64,000 bases of DNA from Mammaliicoccus vitulinus (GCF_029024305.1 NZ_CP118974.1:1705069-1769068); one strand, 5' to 3'; positions 10,488 through 19,703 are shown, numbered from the stretch's first letter. Notes: generated by a model from the letters alone, not told the origin. Numbers and translations are program-made.

Positions 10488-10802
10488 ATGAAAAGAGTGG
10501 CATATTCAGTTGAAACAAAATATAAAGTAGTAGAAATGAAACTTAAAGGATATAGTACAAGAGAAATAATGGATGCTTTAAATATTAAAAATGAATCTCA
10601 AGTTAAAGTGTGGTGGAAATGGTATAGAAATGGGGAAACACATAGATTCAATCAACAAGTAGGTAAACAATATTCCTACGGAAAAGGAAATGAAGAATTG
10701 AGTACTGTTGAGACGCTAAAAATTGAATTAAAGCGCAAAGAAGTAGAAAATGAAATTTTAAAAAAGTACAAGGAATTGGAAAGGAAGTGGTCCCAGAGGT
10801 AG
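10488..10802 (+). CDS. IS3-family transposase OrfA (helix-turn-helix)
   Basis: DNA-binding subunit of the transposase, about 104 residues from the ATG at 10488, which has a GGAGGTG ribosome site 8 bases upstream; an in-frame ATG at 10461 has no such site. Residues about 5-45 look like the helix-turn-helix of IS150/IS3 OrfA proteins, followed by a Lys/Glu-rich heptad region that probably dimerises. Near its end the gene carries the heptamer A AAA AAG (10760-10766) in the right phase for a -1 shift, so part of the product should continue into OrfB as OrfAB. OrfA alone typically inhibits transposition in this family. Confidence 0.88.
   Translation: MKRVAYSVETKYKVVEMKLKGYSTREIMDALNIKNESQVKVWWKWYRNGETHRFNQQVGKQYSYGKGNEELSTVETLKIELKRKEVENEILKKYKELERKWSQR
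10760..10766 (+). promoter_or_regulatory. -1 ribosomal frameshift signal (A AAA AAG) for OrfAB
   Basis: The OrfA reading frame contains codons AAA and AAG at 10761-10766, preceded by A. Slipping back one base moves ribosomes into the OrfB frame, which is open from here through the GTG at 10787 and on to the OrfB stop. This is the usual way IS3 elements make the active fused transposase. Confidence 0.8.
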
Positions 10803-11629
10803 TTGTTGAATTAGTAAATGAATTGAAATCTAAATATACAGTGAAAGTCATTTTAGAAACTTTAGATATTCCAAAATCAAATTATTACAGATGGAAAAAC
10901 AAAGATTTCAGTATATCTGAGGATGAACGAGAAATTATAGAACTATGTAAGAAACATCGTTTTACATATGGTTATAGAAAAATAACTGCCTTGTTAAATA
11001 GAAAAAATAATAAACCAATTAATCACAAAAAAGTACAAAGGATTATGCAAAAACATAATTTAAATTGTAAAGTACGAATGAAAAAATCGAAAAGACCAGG
11101 GAATGCATATTATAAAACACATAATCTATTAAATAGAAACTTCAAAGCAGAGAAACCTTTAGAAGTACTTTTAACAGATATCACTTATTTACCCTTCGGG
11201 AATACAATGTTGTATCTTTCATCTATCATGGATGCTTACAATGGTGAAATTGTGGCATATAAAATCGGTAATAAACAAAATCAAGAATTAGTAAATGAGA
11301 CATTAAAACAACTTCAATTGGAACCAGGTACTATATTACATAGTGATCAAGGAAGTGTGTATACTTCTTATGAATACTATGCCCTATGTACAGAAAAAGG
11401 CATTACCAGAAGCATGTCCCGTAAGGGAACGCCAGCTGATAATGCCCCAATGGAATGTTTTCATGCCTCTCTAAAGTGTGAAACATTCTACTTAAACAGT
11501 GAGCTTAGAAGCTCTAATACCATTGTAATAGATATTGTCGAAAATTACATTGAAAACTATAATAAAGTTAGAATTCAACAAAAACTAGGCTACTTATCCC
11601 CTATAGAATATAGGAAATTAGCAGCCTAG
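10787..11629 (+). CDS. IS3-family transposase OrfB (DDE integrase core)
   Basis: Catalytic transposase of about 280 residues in the -1 frame relative to OrfA; the GTG at 10787 is the first possible start, but the main product is probably the frameshifted OrfAB. It has an HTH_21-like N-terminal part (TYGYRKITALLNR) and an rve integrase core with the DDE triad visible as LTDITYLP, LHSDQGS and ECFHASLK. The C-terminal end (NYNKVRIQQKLGYLSP) is typical of the family. No stop codon or frameshift breaks it, so the element may still move. Confidence 0.93.
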   Translation: MVPEVVVELVNELKSKYTVKVILETLDIPKSNYYRWKNKDFSISEDEREIIELCKKHRFTYGYRKITALLNRKNNKPINHKKVQRIMQKHNLNCKVRMKKSKRPGNAYYKTHNLLNRNFKAEKPLEVLLTDITYLPFGNTMLYLSSIMDAYNGEIVAYKIGNKQNQELVNETLKQLQLEPGTILHSDQGSVYTSYEYYALCTEKGITRSMSRKGTPADNAPMECFHASLKCETFYLNSELRSSNTIVIDIVENYIENYNKVRIQQKLGYLSPIEYRKLAA

Positions 11630-14600
11630 AAAATAGTGTTTTTATTGAGCTCCCTTAGTAAGGGTGCAGTGCCGAATTTACCTGCACGTTGTTTTGTTCT
11701 GTCATATTTGTCTATTACACCTTTTACTTGTTCTTCAAAAGGATACTTGCTTATGCTAGGCTCATAATCTTTACTTGCTATTTCTTGATTAGATTTAACC
11801 ATTTCAGCTAATAAAGCGATTTGTTGTTGTTGACCTTCAATCATTTTGAGTAATAAAGCTGTATCATCACTACCACTATTATTAGTCTTAGGTGTTTTCA
11901 ATTGGTTAGGTCGTTTGTTTTTACCTTTTTGAATATCTTGTCCTGCTAATGCTAATAATTTCATAGCATCAGTTCGACGTTTAGGGTCTGTAGGGATAAC
12001 ATATTCAGGGAAACCACCTTCAGCAAGATTGTACATACCTTTTTGGTTGATAAGTCCACCAGTAGCATATGCACGATCTGCTGAACGTTTGAAAGCACCG
12101 TTAAATCCGTAATGTGGTGTATATTTTTTGTTGATGTAATTCAATACAGCTGTAGCTTGGTCTACAGGATTTTTATAGTTACCATGTCCTTTAGTTTTGT
12201 AAGCATCAAATGTTGTTTTAATCATCTGGAACATACCACGTGATGGATTACCTGCCATTGCGTTACTATCCCAATTGTTGATTGAGTTGACGTCATAATT
12301 ACTTTCACGTTTTGCTAATCTCATCATTTGTTCTGTTACATAACCGGATTTAAACTTACCGCCCATGATATTTTGTGCGCTCTTAATAATACTTCGTGCT
12401 GCGCCACTGCCACTGCCGTGATTACCTCCACCACTTCCTTTTAGGAATTTAAGTGGGTCGATTGTATTACTATTAGAAATACTTGGCGTTGGCCCTTTCT
12501 CAACTTGGTAATGTACGTGTGGTCCCCATGTATAAGCGCCACTATTACCTGTTTCTGCGAACTTCTCACCTTTTTTAACAGGACCAGTTTTAAGAATTTT
12601 AGATAAGTGTAAGAAGTATTGTGCAAACTTACCGTTTACCAATCTTGCAACTAATCCACCACCATGGTCATGTTGTCTTGAAACCGTACCTTTTGTCGGT
12701 GCCTCTAATGGCGTTCCAATTGGTGTTGCATAGTCACGTCCCCAATGTCGTCCACCGTTGTATGGATATCCGGGTAATGGTTTGTTAGGACTGTAGCCAA
12801 CCGTTTCTTTAAATTTCATAAATGAACTTCCGTCGCCACCGCCGCTATCTTCTAACCAACCACCGAATAAATCAGATACGCCGCCTTGTAATTTCTTGTA
12901 TGCTGCTTTCATTAATCCGCCTAAAATATCACCTTTAGCAAAGTCGAAGTTAACTCCGAATTTAGACAATACTTTGTTTACTAATTTTCCGGGATTACTT
13001 GCCCAATCATATATATCTTTACCGAACGCGAAAGCCTCGCCTGCTTTATCGCCTGCGTAACTTAATGCCTCGCCCGTTTTCTTCTTGGCGTATTTTTTAC
13101 CACCGTCAATTGTTGCTTTCGCGCCTGCTTTAACTTCTTTCTTTTTCTGCTTGGCTTTTGCTTTTCCACTTTCAACACCTAAACCAATTTTAACTAATCC
13201 GTCTGTGACCGTACCAAGTTTAAAACGTGGCAATGTTCCTGTACTAAATCTAGGCATAGGCGCTTGTTGTGCTTGTAACGCATTATATGTTGCCGTACCG
13301 TTATGCACTCTTGCATTTTTAGGTAACATGACTTCCGTATCTTTGCTAGGTGTCATTGCAAATTTACCGTTAGGGTATTCAATCATTTCATTTCTGAAAC
13401 CACCTGGACCATTGCCACGACCTCTGTCGCCTACAATAGCGCGTGTTGGTTGTTTTAATCGTCCATCTGATGTTGTTTTAACTTGTCTGTTGATTGTTTG
13501 TGTATGTGTTGTACCTGTTGATAGTTTGAATTTCGGTAATTTATCCATACCAATTTTACCTGCTACCCAGTTAACACCTTCAATTAGTTTATTCAAACCT
13601 TTTTTAACAGAAGTAACCATACCGTTAATATGCGATTTAATTTTCCCTATAATACCTTTCAATCCGTCACGCATACCTCGGAAAGTTCCGCCAACTTTTT
13701 TCCAAATATTTGATGCAATGCCTGTTACGGAAGATGAAATTTCACGCCATTTATTGACCATACTATTTTTGACATTTGTGAATATCGTTCTAATTGATTT
13801 GTACATACCTGTGAATCTATTGCGTACATTATTCCACAAGTTTTGAGCCGTCTTAGTAATTGCGTTCTTTAAATTAGTCCAAAGATTACGAGCGAATTTA
13901 GATAAACTATTAAAAATAGATCGTGTAGATTTGTATAATCCATTAAATTTATTCTTGATATTTTTCCATAAATTACTCGCTGTTTTAGTAATCGCATTCT
14001 TTAAATTGTTCCAAACAGTTTTACTGAATTTAGATACATTGTTAAAAATAGATTTAACTGACTTATACAATCCGTTAAATTTAGATTTTACGTTCGTCCA
14101 AATACTTATTGCAAGTTTCACAATAGATTTTTTAATTGACGACCAAATAACCCGAATATATTTAGAAACACTACTAAATATTGCACGAATTGATCTATAC
14201 AATTGATTGAATTTTAATCTCACTTGTTTATAAATATAGTTTACAGATGCAAAGAATATTGATTTAACAGTCGCCCACATTTTTGAGAAGTAGCCTTTTA
14301 TGTTAGAACTAAACCCACGTATTAACGCTATTATTTGACCGACAAGTGACGTTCTAATAAATCCAACTACAATCTTAATTGCACCTCTGAAAATTTGCTT
14401 AATGCCCGACCACATTAATTTAAAATCTCCAGTGAATATAACTGAAAACACTTTAATAACACCGATAATAATATCGAGCGCACCAGAAATAATTTGTTTA
14501 ATCCCTTGCCAACTATTTTTTACAATTATTTTTAAAGCAGGCATTATCCAATTGATAAATTGATAAACTTTCGTGAACACAACTTTTATAACTGTATAAA

Positions 14601-17205
14601 TACTATTCACTACAGAAGTATTGTTGCCAACTGATTTTTTAAAACTGTTACTAATTTGAGCCCATGCTGTAGAAAGTTGGTTGGATACTTGAGTGCCAAA
14701 TGCTTTTAACGCATTAAACGCAATAAAAAAGTTAGTCTTAACTGCGTTAGCAAAATTAGTCAATCCTACAACAACGTTAGGTGGTAAAATTTTAGATAAT
14801 GTTATTACACCATCTTGACCATTTCCTTGAAATAATTGGAAGAAACCCTTCACAATAGTAGCGACATTACTAAATGTATTTTTAACGCTTTCTAAAGCCC
14901 TATTCACTGTATTTCTGAACGTTTCTGATTTCTTATACGCTAATACAAAACCTCCGACTAAGGCGGCGATTGCAAGACCCCACGGTCCTAATAGTAATCT
15001 AAAGGCACCGCGTAACACACCTAAAGCTTTACTCATAAAGCCTACTTTTCCACCAGAGGCTACTGCTGCACCTCCTAGTCCACCAAAAACAGTACGTGCT
15101 AAAGCGATTGGTGGTACTAATGCCATTAATCCACCTACAATTGCAGATAGAATACCAATGAACGCGCCTACTGCAGGGCTTGAGTTTACTATTTTAGAAA
15201 TAAATCCAGTGATCGATGTTGTTACTCTCAACATTATTGCACCGATAGGCGCCATACCTTGTACTAATCCTACTAATATAGAACCAATATTTTTTAGTAA
15301 TTGCCAAACTATCGGACCATTCGTATTTAAATAATCAATAAACGCTTTAAACTTATCAGAACTTGAAAGGCTTTGACCCCATTCTTTAAATGTTTTAGTA
15401 ACGTTCTGCATGCCAATTAAAACGGTATGTGAATGACCACTAAACGCTTTAATTAATCCAATAATCCCACCGAATATATTGCCGAATATCGCACCTACAA
15501 TAGGTAAATTCGTTTTCGTGTACTGTATGAATTTAGCAGTACTTGAATCTGTACTTGCACTGTTCGCCCATTTACTAAATTTAGTTGCTAAACTTTCAAT
15601 ACCTGTACCTACCCATGTAAATAACGGTGCGAACTGTACAAACATATGTGCTAGTCCGTCTGTTACTTTCATAATAGCGTTAACTAAATTTTGGAATATA
15701 GGTGGCGCAGTTGAATTAATAACAGTGAATACTTGATTAGCGTTCTTACTGTTTTGTACCCACTCAAACATTTTGAGTGTTGCTTTACTGATGATACCTG
15801 AAATACTATCTATCGCAGGTGTTAATCTTTGTAACGAAAGAATGGCTATTCTAATACCATTTGTTATCGTATTGAATATGTTTGCTTGGTTTCTGTCAGC
15901 TAATCCGTTCCATGTATTTTTAAGCGATTCTAAAGCACCTTGATACCTTGTAACTTCTCCAGTGATTTTAAGCGTTCCATCTTCTAAACGTTTCAATGAA
16001 GATGCAGCCATTCCAGCAAATATTGAAACACCACCGAGAGCCGTACCATATACGCCTGCTAGACCTATAGCGCCACCACCTGCAGCAACTGCAGCACCAC
16101 CAATACCGGCAACGGCACTTGTAGCAGCACCAGCAACCGGAATAATTGTAGATATATTCTGAATAAGAATGCCGTTAATAACACCTTGTGCGACATATCC
16201 GACATTTCTGAAGCTATCGCCGATTTTATTGATCTTAGCATTAACAGCTTGCCAACGTTCATCAAATGATTTTATACCAAGTGACATTTTACCGAAGAAT
16301 GTTTGTTGTCTATTCAATTCTTTTAATTCATCAGTTGTTTCATCAATACGATTTTGAAGTACGTTATAAGCAAGTGCTTGTTCGTATACTTCTTTTTCAG
16401 CTTTATCTAGTTTAGAAGGAAGTTCTCCTACTTCTCTATTTAGCTTTGCATAACTTCTTTCTGCACTGTCTGCTTGTTTCTTAGCTTCGGACATTGCAGT
16501 TTTAGCGCTTGCCATCGCTTCTTTATTCGCATTGCTGAAATTTTCTAACTCATTTTTTGCACTCGCAGTCGCTGCTTTAGATTCGTTTAAATCACGTGTT
16601 GCTCCATCTAGTGAAGTAGATAGCTTTTTATATTCTCTTTCTGCACGTCCTATTTCAAAAGTGAGGTCTGATATTTCTCCTGCATTTCCAGCAGTATCTT
16701 TTTCTAATTCTTTTAATTCATTACTTAAACTATCTAATGAACTTTTAGCATTTTTAGTTTTAGCACTTAATGCTGTTACCGTATTTTGCATTTGTTTTTG
16801 CGCATCTTGAGCAGACTTCACATTCGCTTTATGCTCTTTCAACACTTTGTTAATATCTTCATATTCATTAGTAAGACGTTCATGTTTCTGTTTCACTTTG
16901 TCTGCTTCAATACCTGCTTTTTTAAGCGATTCTGTCGTTTTATCTTGTGCGCCTTTTAACTTATCCAACTTTTCTTTTGATTTATCTACGGCTCTTGCTT
17001 GTTGTGTCATAGATTTATTCAAGCCATCTAATTGTGTCTCGAACTTATCAACTGATTTTTCAACTTTATTGAATGTAGATAAATTTGCTTTCATTTGTGC
17101 ATCAGCTGTTTTTAACTTACGTTGAAGATTAGCCATGCCTCTGTCAACATCGGATGTATCTATTCCGAGATCAATTGTAAAGCCATCAATATGTTCTCCT
17201 GCCAT
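11626..17205 (-). CDS. Phage tail tape measure protein with M23 peptidase and SLT domains, C-terminus replaced by IS sequence
   Basis: Tail length ruler of 1859 residues that also degrades the cell wall during DNA entry. Residues 1-310 are long coiled coils; hydrophobic stretches follow near 330-410 and 640-740; repeated Trp/Asn/Lys-rich helical segments lie near 900-1200. An M23 metallopeptidase lies near 1480-1575, with zinc ligands His1487, Asp1491 and the HVH at 1563-1565. A lysozyme-like SLT domain spans about 1610-1690 with catalytic Glu1634 in RESNY. Residues 1-1844 are phage; the last 15 and the stop come from the IS, so the natural end is lost. The ATG at 17205 has an AGGAGG site. 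Most of the protein is present, but function of the shortened form is uncertain. Confidence 0.93.
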   Translation of the reverse strand: MAGEHIDGFTIDLGIDTSDVDRGMANLQRKLKTADAQMKANLSTFNKVEKSVDKFETQLDGLNKSMTQQARAVDKSKEKLDKLKGAQDKTTESLKKAGIEADKVKQKHERLTNEYEDINKVLKEHKANVKSAQDAQKQMQNTVTALSAKTKNAKSSLDSLSNELKELEKDTAGNAGEISDLTFEIGRAEREYKKLSTSLDGATRDLNESKAATASAKNELENFSNANKEAMASAKTAMSEAKKQADSAERSYAKLNREVGELPSKLDKAEKEVYEQALAYNVLQNRIDETTDELKELNRQQTFFGKMSLGIKSFDERWQAVNAKINKIGDSFRNVGYVAQGVINGILIQNISTIIPVAGAATSAVAGIGGAAVAAGGGAIGLAGVYGTALGGVSIFAGMAASSLKRLEDGTLKITGEVTRYQGALESLKNTWNGLADRNQANIFNTITNGIRIAILSLQRLTPAIDSISGIISKATLKMFEWVQNSKNANQVFTVINSTAPPIFQNLVNAIMKVTDGLAHMFVQFAPLFTWVGTGIESLATKFSKWANSASTDSSTAKFIQYTKTNLPIVGAIFGNIFGGIIGLIKAFSGHSHTVLIGMQNVTKTFKEWGQSLSSSDKFKAFIDYLNTNGPIVWQLLKNIGSILVGLVQGMAPIGAIMLRVTTSITGFISKIVNSSPAVGAFIGILSAIVGGLMALVPPIALARTVFGGLGGAAVASGGKVGFMSKALGVLRGAFRLLLGPWGLAIAALVGGFVLAYKKSETFRNTVNRALESVKNTFSNVATIVKGFFQLFQGNGQDGVITLSKILPPNVVVGLTNFANAVKTNFFIAFNALKAFGTQVSNQLSTAWAQISNSFKKSVGNNTSVVNSIYTVIKVVFTKVYQFINWIMPALKIIVKNSWQGIKQIISGALDIIIGVIKVFSVIFTGDFKLMWSGIKQIFRGAIKIVVGFIRTSLVGQIIALIRGFSSNIKGYFSKMWATVKSIFFASVNYIYKQVRLKFNQLYRSIRAIFSSVSKYIRVIWSSIKKSIVKLAISIWTNVKSKFNGLYKSVKSIFNNVSKFSKTVWNNLKNAITKTASNLWKNIKNKFNGLYKSTRSIFNSLSKFARNLWTNLKNAITKTAQNLWNNVRNRFTGMYKSIRTIFTNVKNSMVNKWREISSSVTGIASNIWKKVGGTFRGMRDGLKGIIGKIKSHINGMVTSVKKGLNKLIEGVNWVAGKIGMDKLPKFKLSTGTTHTQTINRQVKTTSDGRLKQPTRAIVGDRGRGNGPGGFRNEMIEYPNGKFAMTPSKDTEVMLPKNARVHNGTATYNALQAQQAPMPRFSTGTLPRFKLGTVTDGLVKIGLGVESGKAKAKQKKKEVKAGAKATIDGGKKYAKKKTGEALSYAGDKAGEAFAFGKDIYDWASNPGKLVNKVLSKFGVNFDFAKGDILGGLMKAAYKKLQGGVSDLFGGWLEDSGGGDGSSFMKFKETVGYSPNKPLPGYPYNGGRHWGRDYATPIGTPLEAPTKGTVSRQHDHGGGLVARLVNGKFAQYFLHLSKILKTGPVKKGEKFAETGNSGAYTWGPHVHYQVEKGPTPSISNSNTIDPLKFLKGSGGGNHGSGSGAARSIIKSAQNIMGGKFKSGYVTEQMMRLAKRESNYDVNSINNWDSNAMAGNPSRGMFQMIKTTFDAYKTKGHGNYKNPVDQATAVLNYINKKYTPHYGFNGAFKRSADRAYATGGLINQKGMYNLAEGGFPEYVIPTDPKRRTDAMKLLALAGQDIQKGKNKRPNQLKTPKTNNSGSDDTALLLKMIEGQQQQIALLAEMVKSNQEIASKDYEPSISKYPFEEQVKGVIDKYDRTKQRAGKFGTAPLLRELNKNTIF

Positions 17206-17244
17206 GTAAATCCTCCTTTCTTAAATTTATTCAAATAAAAAAGT

Positions 17245-17496
17245 TTAACCAGTATTACGAGGGTCTGTACCTGTAATTGCACCAATTAAACTTTCGTTTG
17301 CTTTCACTGTTTTCACATTAGAATCTTTAGAAGGTGTTGAGTTCATGATTCTCAACAACTCATATATATCAGTATTATCTATATCAGGCATTTTCCAATC
17401 TGCTTCAAGTAAATTTTTATAAATTAAATCAATATATTCAGCTTGTTTTTCATATGTGAAATCTTCATCGGTTAAAGCAGAATCATCTATTTTTTC
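17245..17496 (-). CDS. Tail assembly chaperone T-part, reached by -1 frameshift (gpGT-like)
   Basis: An open frame of about 84 codons lies between the tail chaperone and the tape measure, the position of lambda gene T. It has no plausible start with a ribosome site of its own. It is in the -1 frame relative to the upstream gene, which carries the heptamer G GGA AAG just before its stop. Reading through gives a fusion of about 185 residues (17801 to 17245). The segment is acidic (for example DDSALTDEDFTYEKQAEYIDL) and ends TDPRNTG. In long-tailed phages such a fusion helps load the tape measure into the growing tail. Confidence 0.8.
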   Translation of the reverse strand, partial: EKIDDSALTDEDFTYEKQAEYIDLIYKNLLEADWKMPDIDNTDIYELLRIMNSTPSKDSNVKTVKANESLIGAITGTDPRNTG

Positions 17497-17801
17497 TTTC
17501 CCGATGTTTCATCAGTTCCAGCTACTTGTTCCATTAAGAACTCGACATATTTATCTCCGTCTACACCGTCTAGTAACTCGTCTTTAGTGAATTGTTTACC
17601 ATATAAATCATTAACGATAAATTCTTCACATTGATCGAGTAGGTCGTCAAATTTATCTATTTCATCAACTTTCATGTCATTCGCTAATGCTGATACTTTC
17701 ATTGTTAAATTAATACCTTTTCTTGCTTGACGACCTTTAATGTTTTCTCTATGGTATTTTTTCTCTTCGCCATTAATTTCTAAAGTAATTGATTTTGTCA
17801 T
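17487..17801 (-). CDS. Tail assembly chaperone (gpG-like)
   Basis: A protein of 104 residues between major tail protein and tape measure, where tail assembly chaperones are always found. It begins MTKSITLEINGEEKKYHR, with a beta-rich start followed by helices. It ends AGTDETSGKKK at a TAG just past a lambda-type slippery site, so a minority of ribosomes should extend it into the T-part. Expected to bind the tape measure before tail tube polymerisation and to be absent from virions. The ATG has an AAGAGG site. The assignment rests on position, size and frameshift rather than on recognised similarity. Confidence 0.82.
   Translation of the reverse strand: MTKSITLEINGEEKKYHRENIKGRQARKGINLTMKVSALANDMKVDEIDKFDDLLDQCEEFIVNDLYGKQFTKDELLDGVDGDKYVEFLMEQVAGTDETSGKKK
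17496..17502 (-). promoter_or_regulatory. -1 frameshift signal GGGAAAG, identical to lambda G/T
   Basis: In the frame of the upstream chaperone the codons read TCG GGA AAG AAA AAA TAG, so the heptamer is G GGA AAG in the correct phase, four codons before the stop. The same heptamer directs the lambda G-GT frameshift. After the slip the frame is open to the stop at 17245. Confidence 0.85.
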
Positions 17802-17877
17802 GTTTATTTACCTCTTTCGATTTGTAGTTTTTTTAAATATGCGCATAAATAAAAAGAGGGCTTTATGCCCTCATGTT

Positions 17878-18510
17878 TTAAGCTTCTGGTACTGTTGGTA
17901 CTACAGGCTCATCAATAATACCTGGATAAGGTTTACCGAAGATTGATTCGAACACTGTATCTCGTCCATCAGTTTCGCCCGCTTCATCATAAGTCATGAT
18001 AACCGCTTCTTTTTCGTCGAATCCGTCGATATAGCGTTCCATAAACTGACCTTCAATCTCATCTTGACCAAATTCGACGTCATTTTCTTTTGTTTGTCCT
18101 TCTTTGTTAGGTTTAGTGAATACACCTTTAGCAAATCCAAACCATTCTTTTGAGCCGTCTTCCATTGTTCTCGCAAATGCAAGTGCAACATAAACGATTT
18201 TCTTACTTCCGACCATACCGTACACTTTTTGATTTGTTGCATGTTTTGTTAAGCCTAGAATCTTTTCTTGTACTGATACAGGTAATTTGTGGAACGTTAA
18301 GTTTAACGTAGGTTCTCCACCAGATTTAGCAACCTCTGCCGTTTTGTTAGAACCATAACCACGCGTTAATTCTTCCCCAACTTCAAATGACATTTCTTTT
18401 AAGTAATCAATCATGTCGATATCACTTAGTGTTACCGCACTTCCTGATTCACTTTGTAATACCGAGTACCATACTTCACTTAACCCAGTGTTAGCATTAT
18501 ATTTTCCCAT
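17878..18510 (-). CDS. Major tail (tube) protein, phi13 family
   Basis: A protein of 210 residues that polymerises into the tail tube of the siphovirus. It follows the pattern of phi13-type major tail proteins: a start of the type NTGLSEVWYS, a central VGSKKIVYVALAFARTMEDG segment, and a FAKGVFTKPNKEGQT stretch. It has a short Pro/Ala-rich end. The ATG has an AGGAGG site. It lies upstream of the chaperone gene and downstream of the tail terminator gene on the same strand. Confidence 0.88.
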   Translation of the reverse strand: MGKYNANTGLSEVWYSVLQSESGSAVTLSDIDMIDYLKEMSFEVGEELTRGYGSNKTAEVAKSGGEPTLNLTFHKLPVSVQEKILGLTKHATNQKVYGMVGSKKIVYVALAFARTMEDGSKEWFGFAKGVFTKPNKEGQTKENDVEFGQDEIEGQFMERYIDGFDEKEAVIMTYDEAGETDGRDTVFESIFGKPYPGIIDEPVVPTVPEA

Positions 18511-18565
18511 TCTTTATTCCTCCTAATTTTTATATAAAAAATAGCCTTACGTTTCTCACGTAAAG

Positions 18566-18961
18566 CTACAAATTTTGTAAGCCCTCAATTGTGTAAGGCA
18601 TACCTAAATATCTTCTTGCATCTAAATATCTTTTTACTGTGTGATCATAATCATCTAGTCCACCACGTTGTTGCCTAAAGGCAATCGTGAACATTGTTTT
18701 TCTAATTTCTTCAGATAGCATTTTAGCTTGTTTTTCACTATCTGTACGAACGTCTATTTGATATAGGTATTCTGTTGTTAAGTTCTTATCGCTTGCGTAT
18801 GTTGTAGGTTGAGGTGGCATTAAAGGGCTAATTAGGATGTAAGGTCCTTTTGTATCAGAGGTTTCATCATAATGGTATGCTCTTATTCGACCTGTACAAT
18901 GCGTAGCAATTACTTCATTTTCTAATAAATGCGTCTTAATGATATTAATCATGTCTAACAT
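18566..18961 (-). CDS. Tail terminator / completion protein (DUF3168-like)
   Basis: A protein of 131 residues just before the major tail gene, the usual place of the tail terminator that caps the tube and joins it to the head. The sequence, with HCTGRIRAYHYDETSDTKGP and a MLSEEIRKTMF helix, looks like DUF3168-type minor tail proteins, but this is a family-level judgement. The start overlaps the preceding gene by one base and has a GAGGAG site. Confidence 0.7.
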   Translation of the reverse strand: MLDMINIIKTHLLENEVIATHCTGRIRAYHYDETSDTKGPYILISPLMPPQPTTYASDKNLTTEYLYQIDVRTDSEKQAKMLSEEIRKTMFTIAFRQQRGGLDDYDHTVKRYLDARRYLGMPYTIEGLQNL

Positions 18962-19356
18962 TACAAGTCTCCTCTCAAGCTTTCTCTGATAATATCTTTG
19001 TAAGGTTCTTCTGTCCTATACATCGTTCGAGCGATAGCCCCTCTACCTCTTGGATTGGTATTTTTGACACTTCCGTACTCATTAATATGAATAATAGATT
19101 GTCTACTTTTAGAACCGCTCCAATATACTTTTATGATACGAACTTGACCATGTATGAAGTAAGGTTCAGTTGTGGTCATTTCGTCAATTGTTGCCCCCGT
19201 ATCTCTGAAAACTTCAAATTCTTCTTTCATCACACTGGTAAAATATTGAGCACCACGTCTCAATGCTCTATCTTGAGCTTTCAACATTTTAGTTTCACCG
19301 TATTTAGCCCTTATCTTTTCAAGCATTGAGCGTGTGCCTTTTATTTCTGCACTCAT
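18961..19356 (-). CDS. HK97 gp10-like neck protein
   Basis: A protein of 131 residues, basic, with a helical start (MLEKIRAKYGETKMLKAQDRAL) and an INEYGS motif that is common in HK97 gp10-family proteins. Such proteins sit at the head-tail joint. Its start overlaps the stop of the upstream closure gene by four bases, so the two are translationally coupled. Confidence 0.72.
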   Translation of the reverse strand: MSAEIKGTRSMLEKIRAKYGETKMLKAQDRALRRGAQYFTSVMKEEFEVFRDTGATIDEMTTTEPYFIHGQVRIIKVYWSGSKSRQSIIHINEYGSVKNTNPRGRGAIARTMYRTEEPYKDIIRESLRGDL

Positions 19357-19703
19357 TCAGAATATTCTCCAATAATTTTTATATTTCTATGATTATCGGT
19401 ATCGTCTTCTAAAGTGTGAATGTTGAATAGTTTCCTTTTATAACGAGGTAAATCGATTTCGAATTTCATATCATCTGTTATCTCTAAACCTACTGGGTAG
19501 TATGTGACCATTGTGACGACTGCTTTGTTATCTGTCATGTTCATATCTTTTTGTGAAGGTGGATATACATTCGCAAAACATTGGTAATAGGTTTCACTGA
19601 CCGATTCACCAGGCATAAAATCGTCACTCGGTTTTACGACATAAAAAATAACAGGTGTTCTCATTTGACCGCCTGTTACAAATTTCCTATTATATTGTGC
19701 CAT
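19353..19703 (-). CDS. Head-tail closure (adaptor) protein
   Basis: A protein of 116 residues whose position between connector and gp10-like genes, and whose compact beta-rich make-up (VIFYVVKP, YQCFANVYPPSQKD, KLFNIHTLEDD), fit the SPP1 gp16 / HK97 gp7 head-closure group that seals the portal after DNA packaging. It overlaps the connector gene by 14 bases. Confidence 0.72.
   Translation of the reverse strand: MAQYNRKFVTGGQMRTPVIFYVVKPSDDFMPGESVSETYYQCFANVYPPSQKDMNMTDNKAVVTMVTYYPVGLEITDDMKFEIDLPRYKRKLFNIHTLEDDTDNHRNIKIIGEYSE

Larger units (their letters stand above)
10402..11673 (+). mobile_element. Complete IS150-type IS3-family insertion sequence
   Basis: About 1.27 kb with two overlapping ORFs. 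The right end is fixed by comparison with the copy at 1-294. The left end is placed by an imperfect inverted repeat: left GCGCTAACCCC...GGGAG..AATAAAAACACT against right (reverse complement) GCACTGCACCC...GGGAG..AATAAAAACACT. The left boundary is uncertain by a few bases. The bases next to the two ends (CCTTT and GAATT) show no direct target duplication, as expected if this copy arose or was rearranged by recombination. Its right end lies inside the tape-measure gene of the prophage. Confidence 0.88.

Noticed and set aside
13085-13846. 253-codon plus-strand frame opposite the tape-measure gene
   Set aside because: Shadow of a long repetitive minus-strand gene; no ribosome site and hydrophobic nonsense composition.
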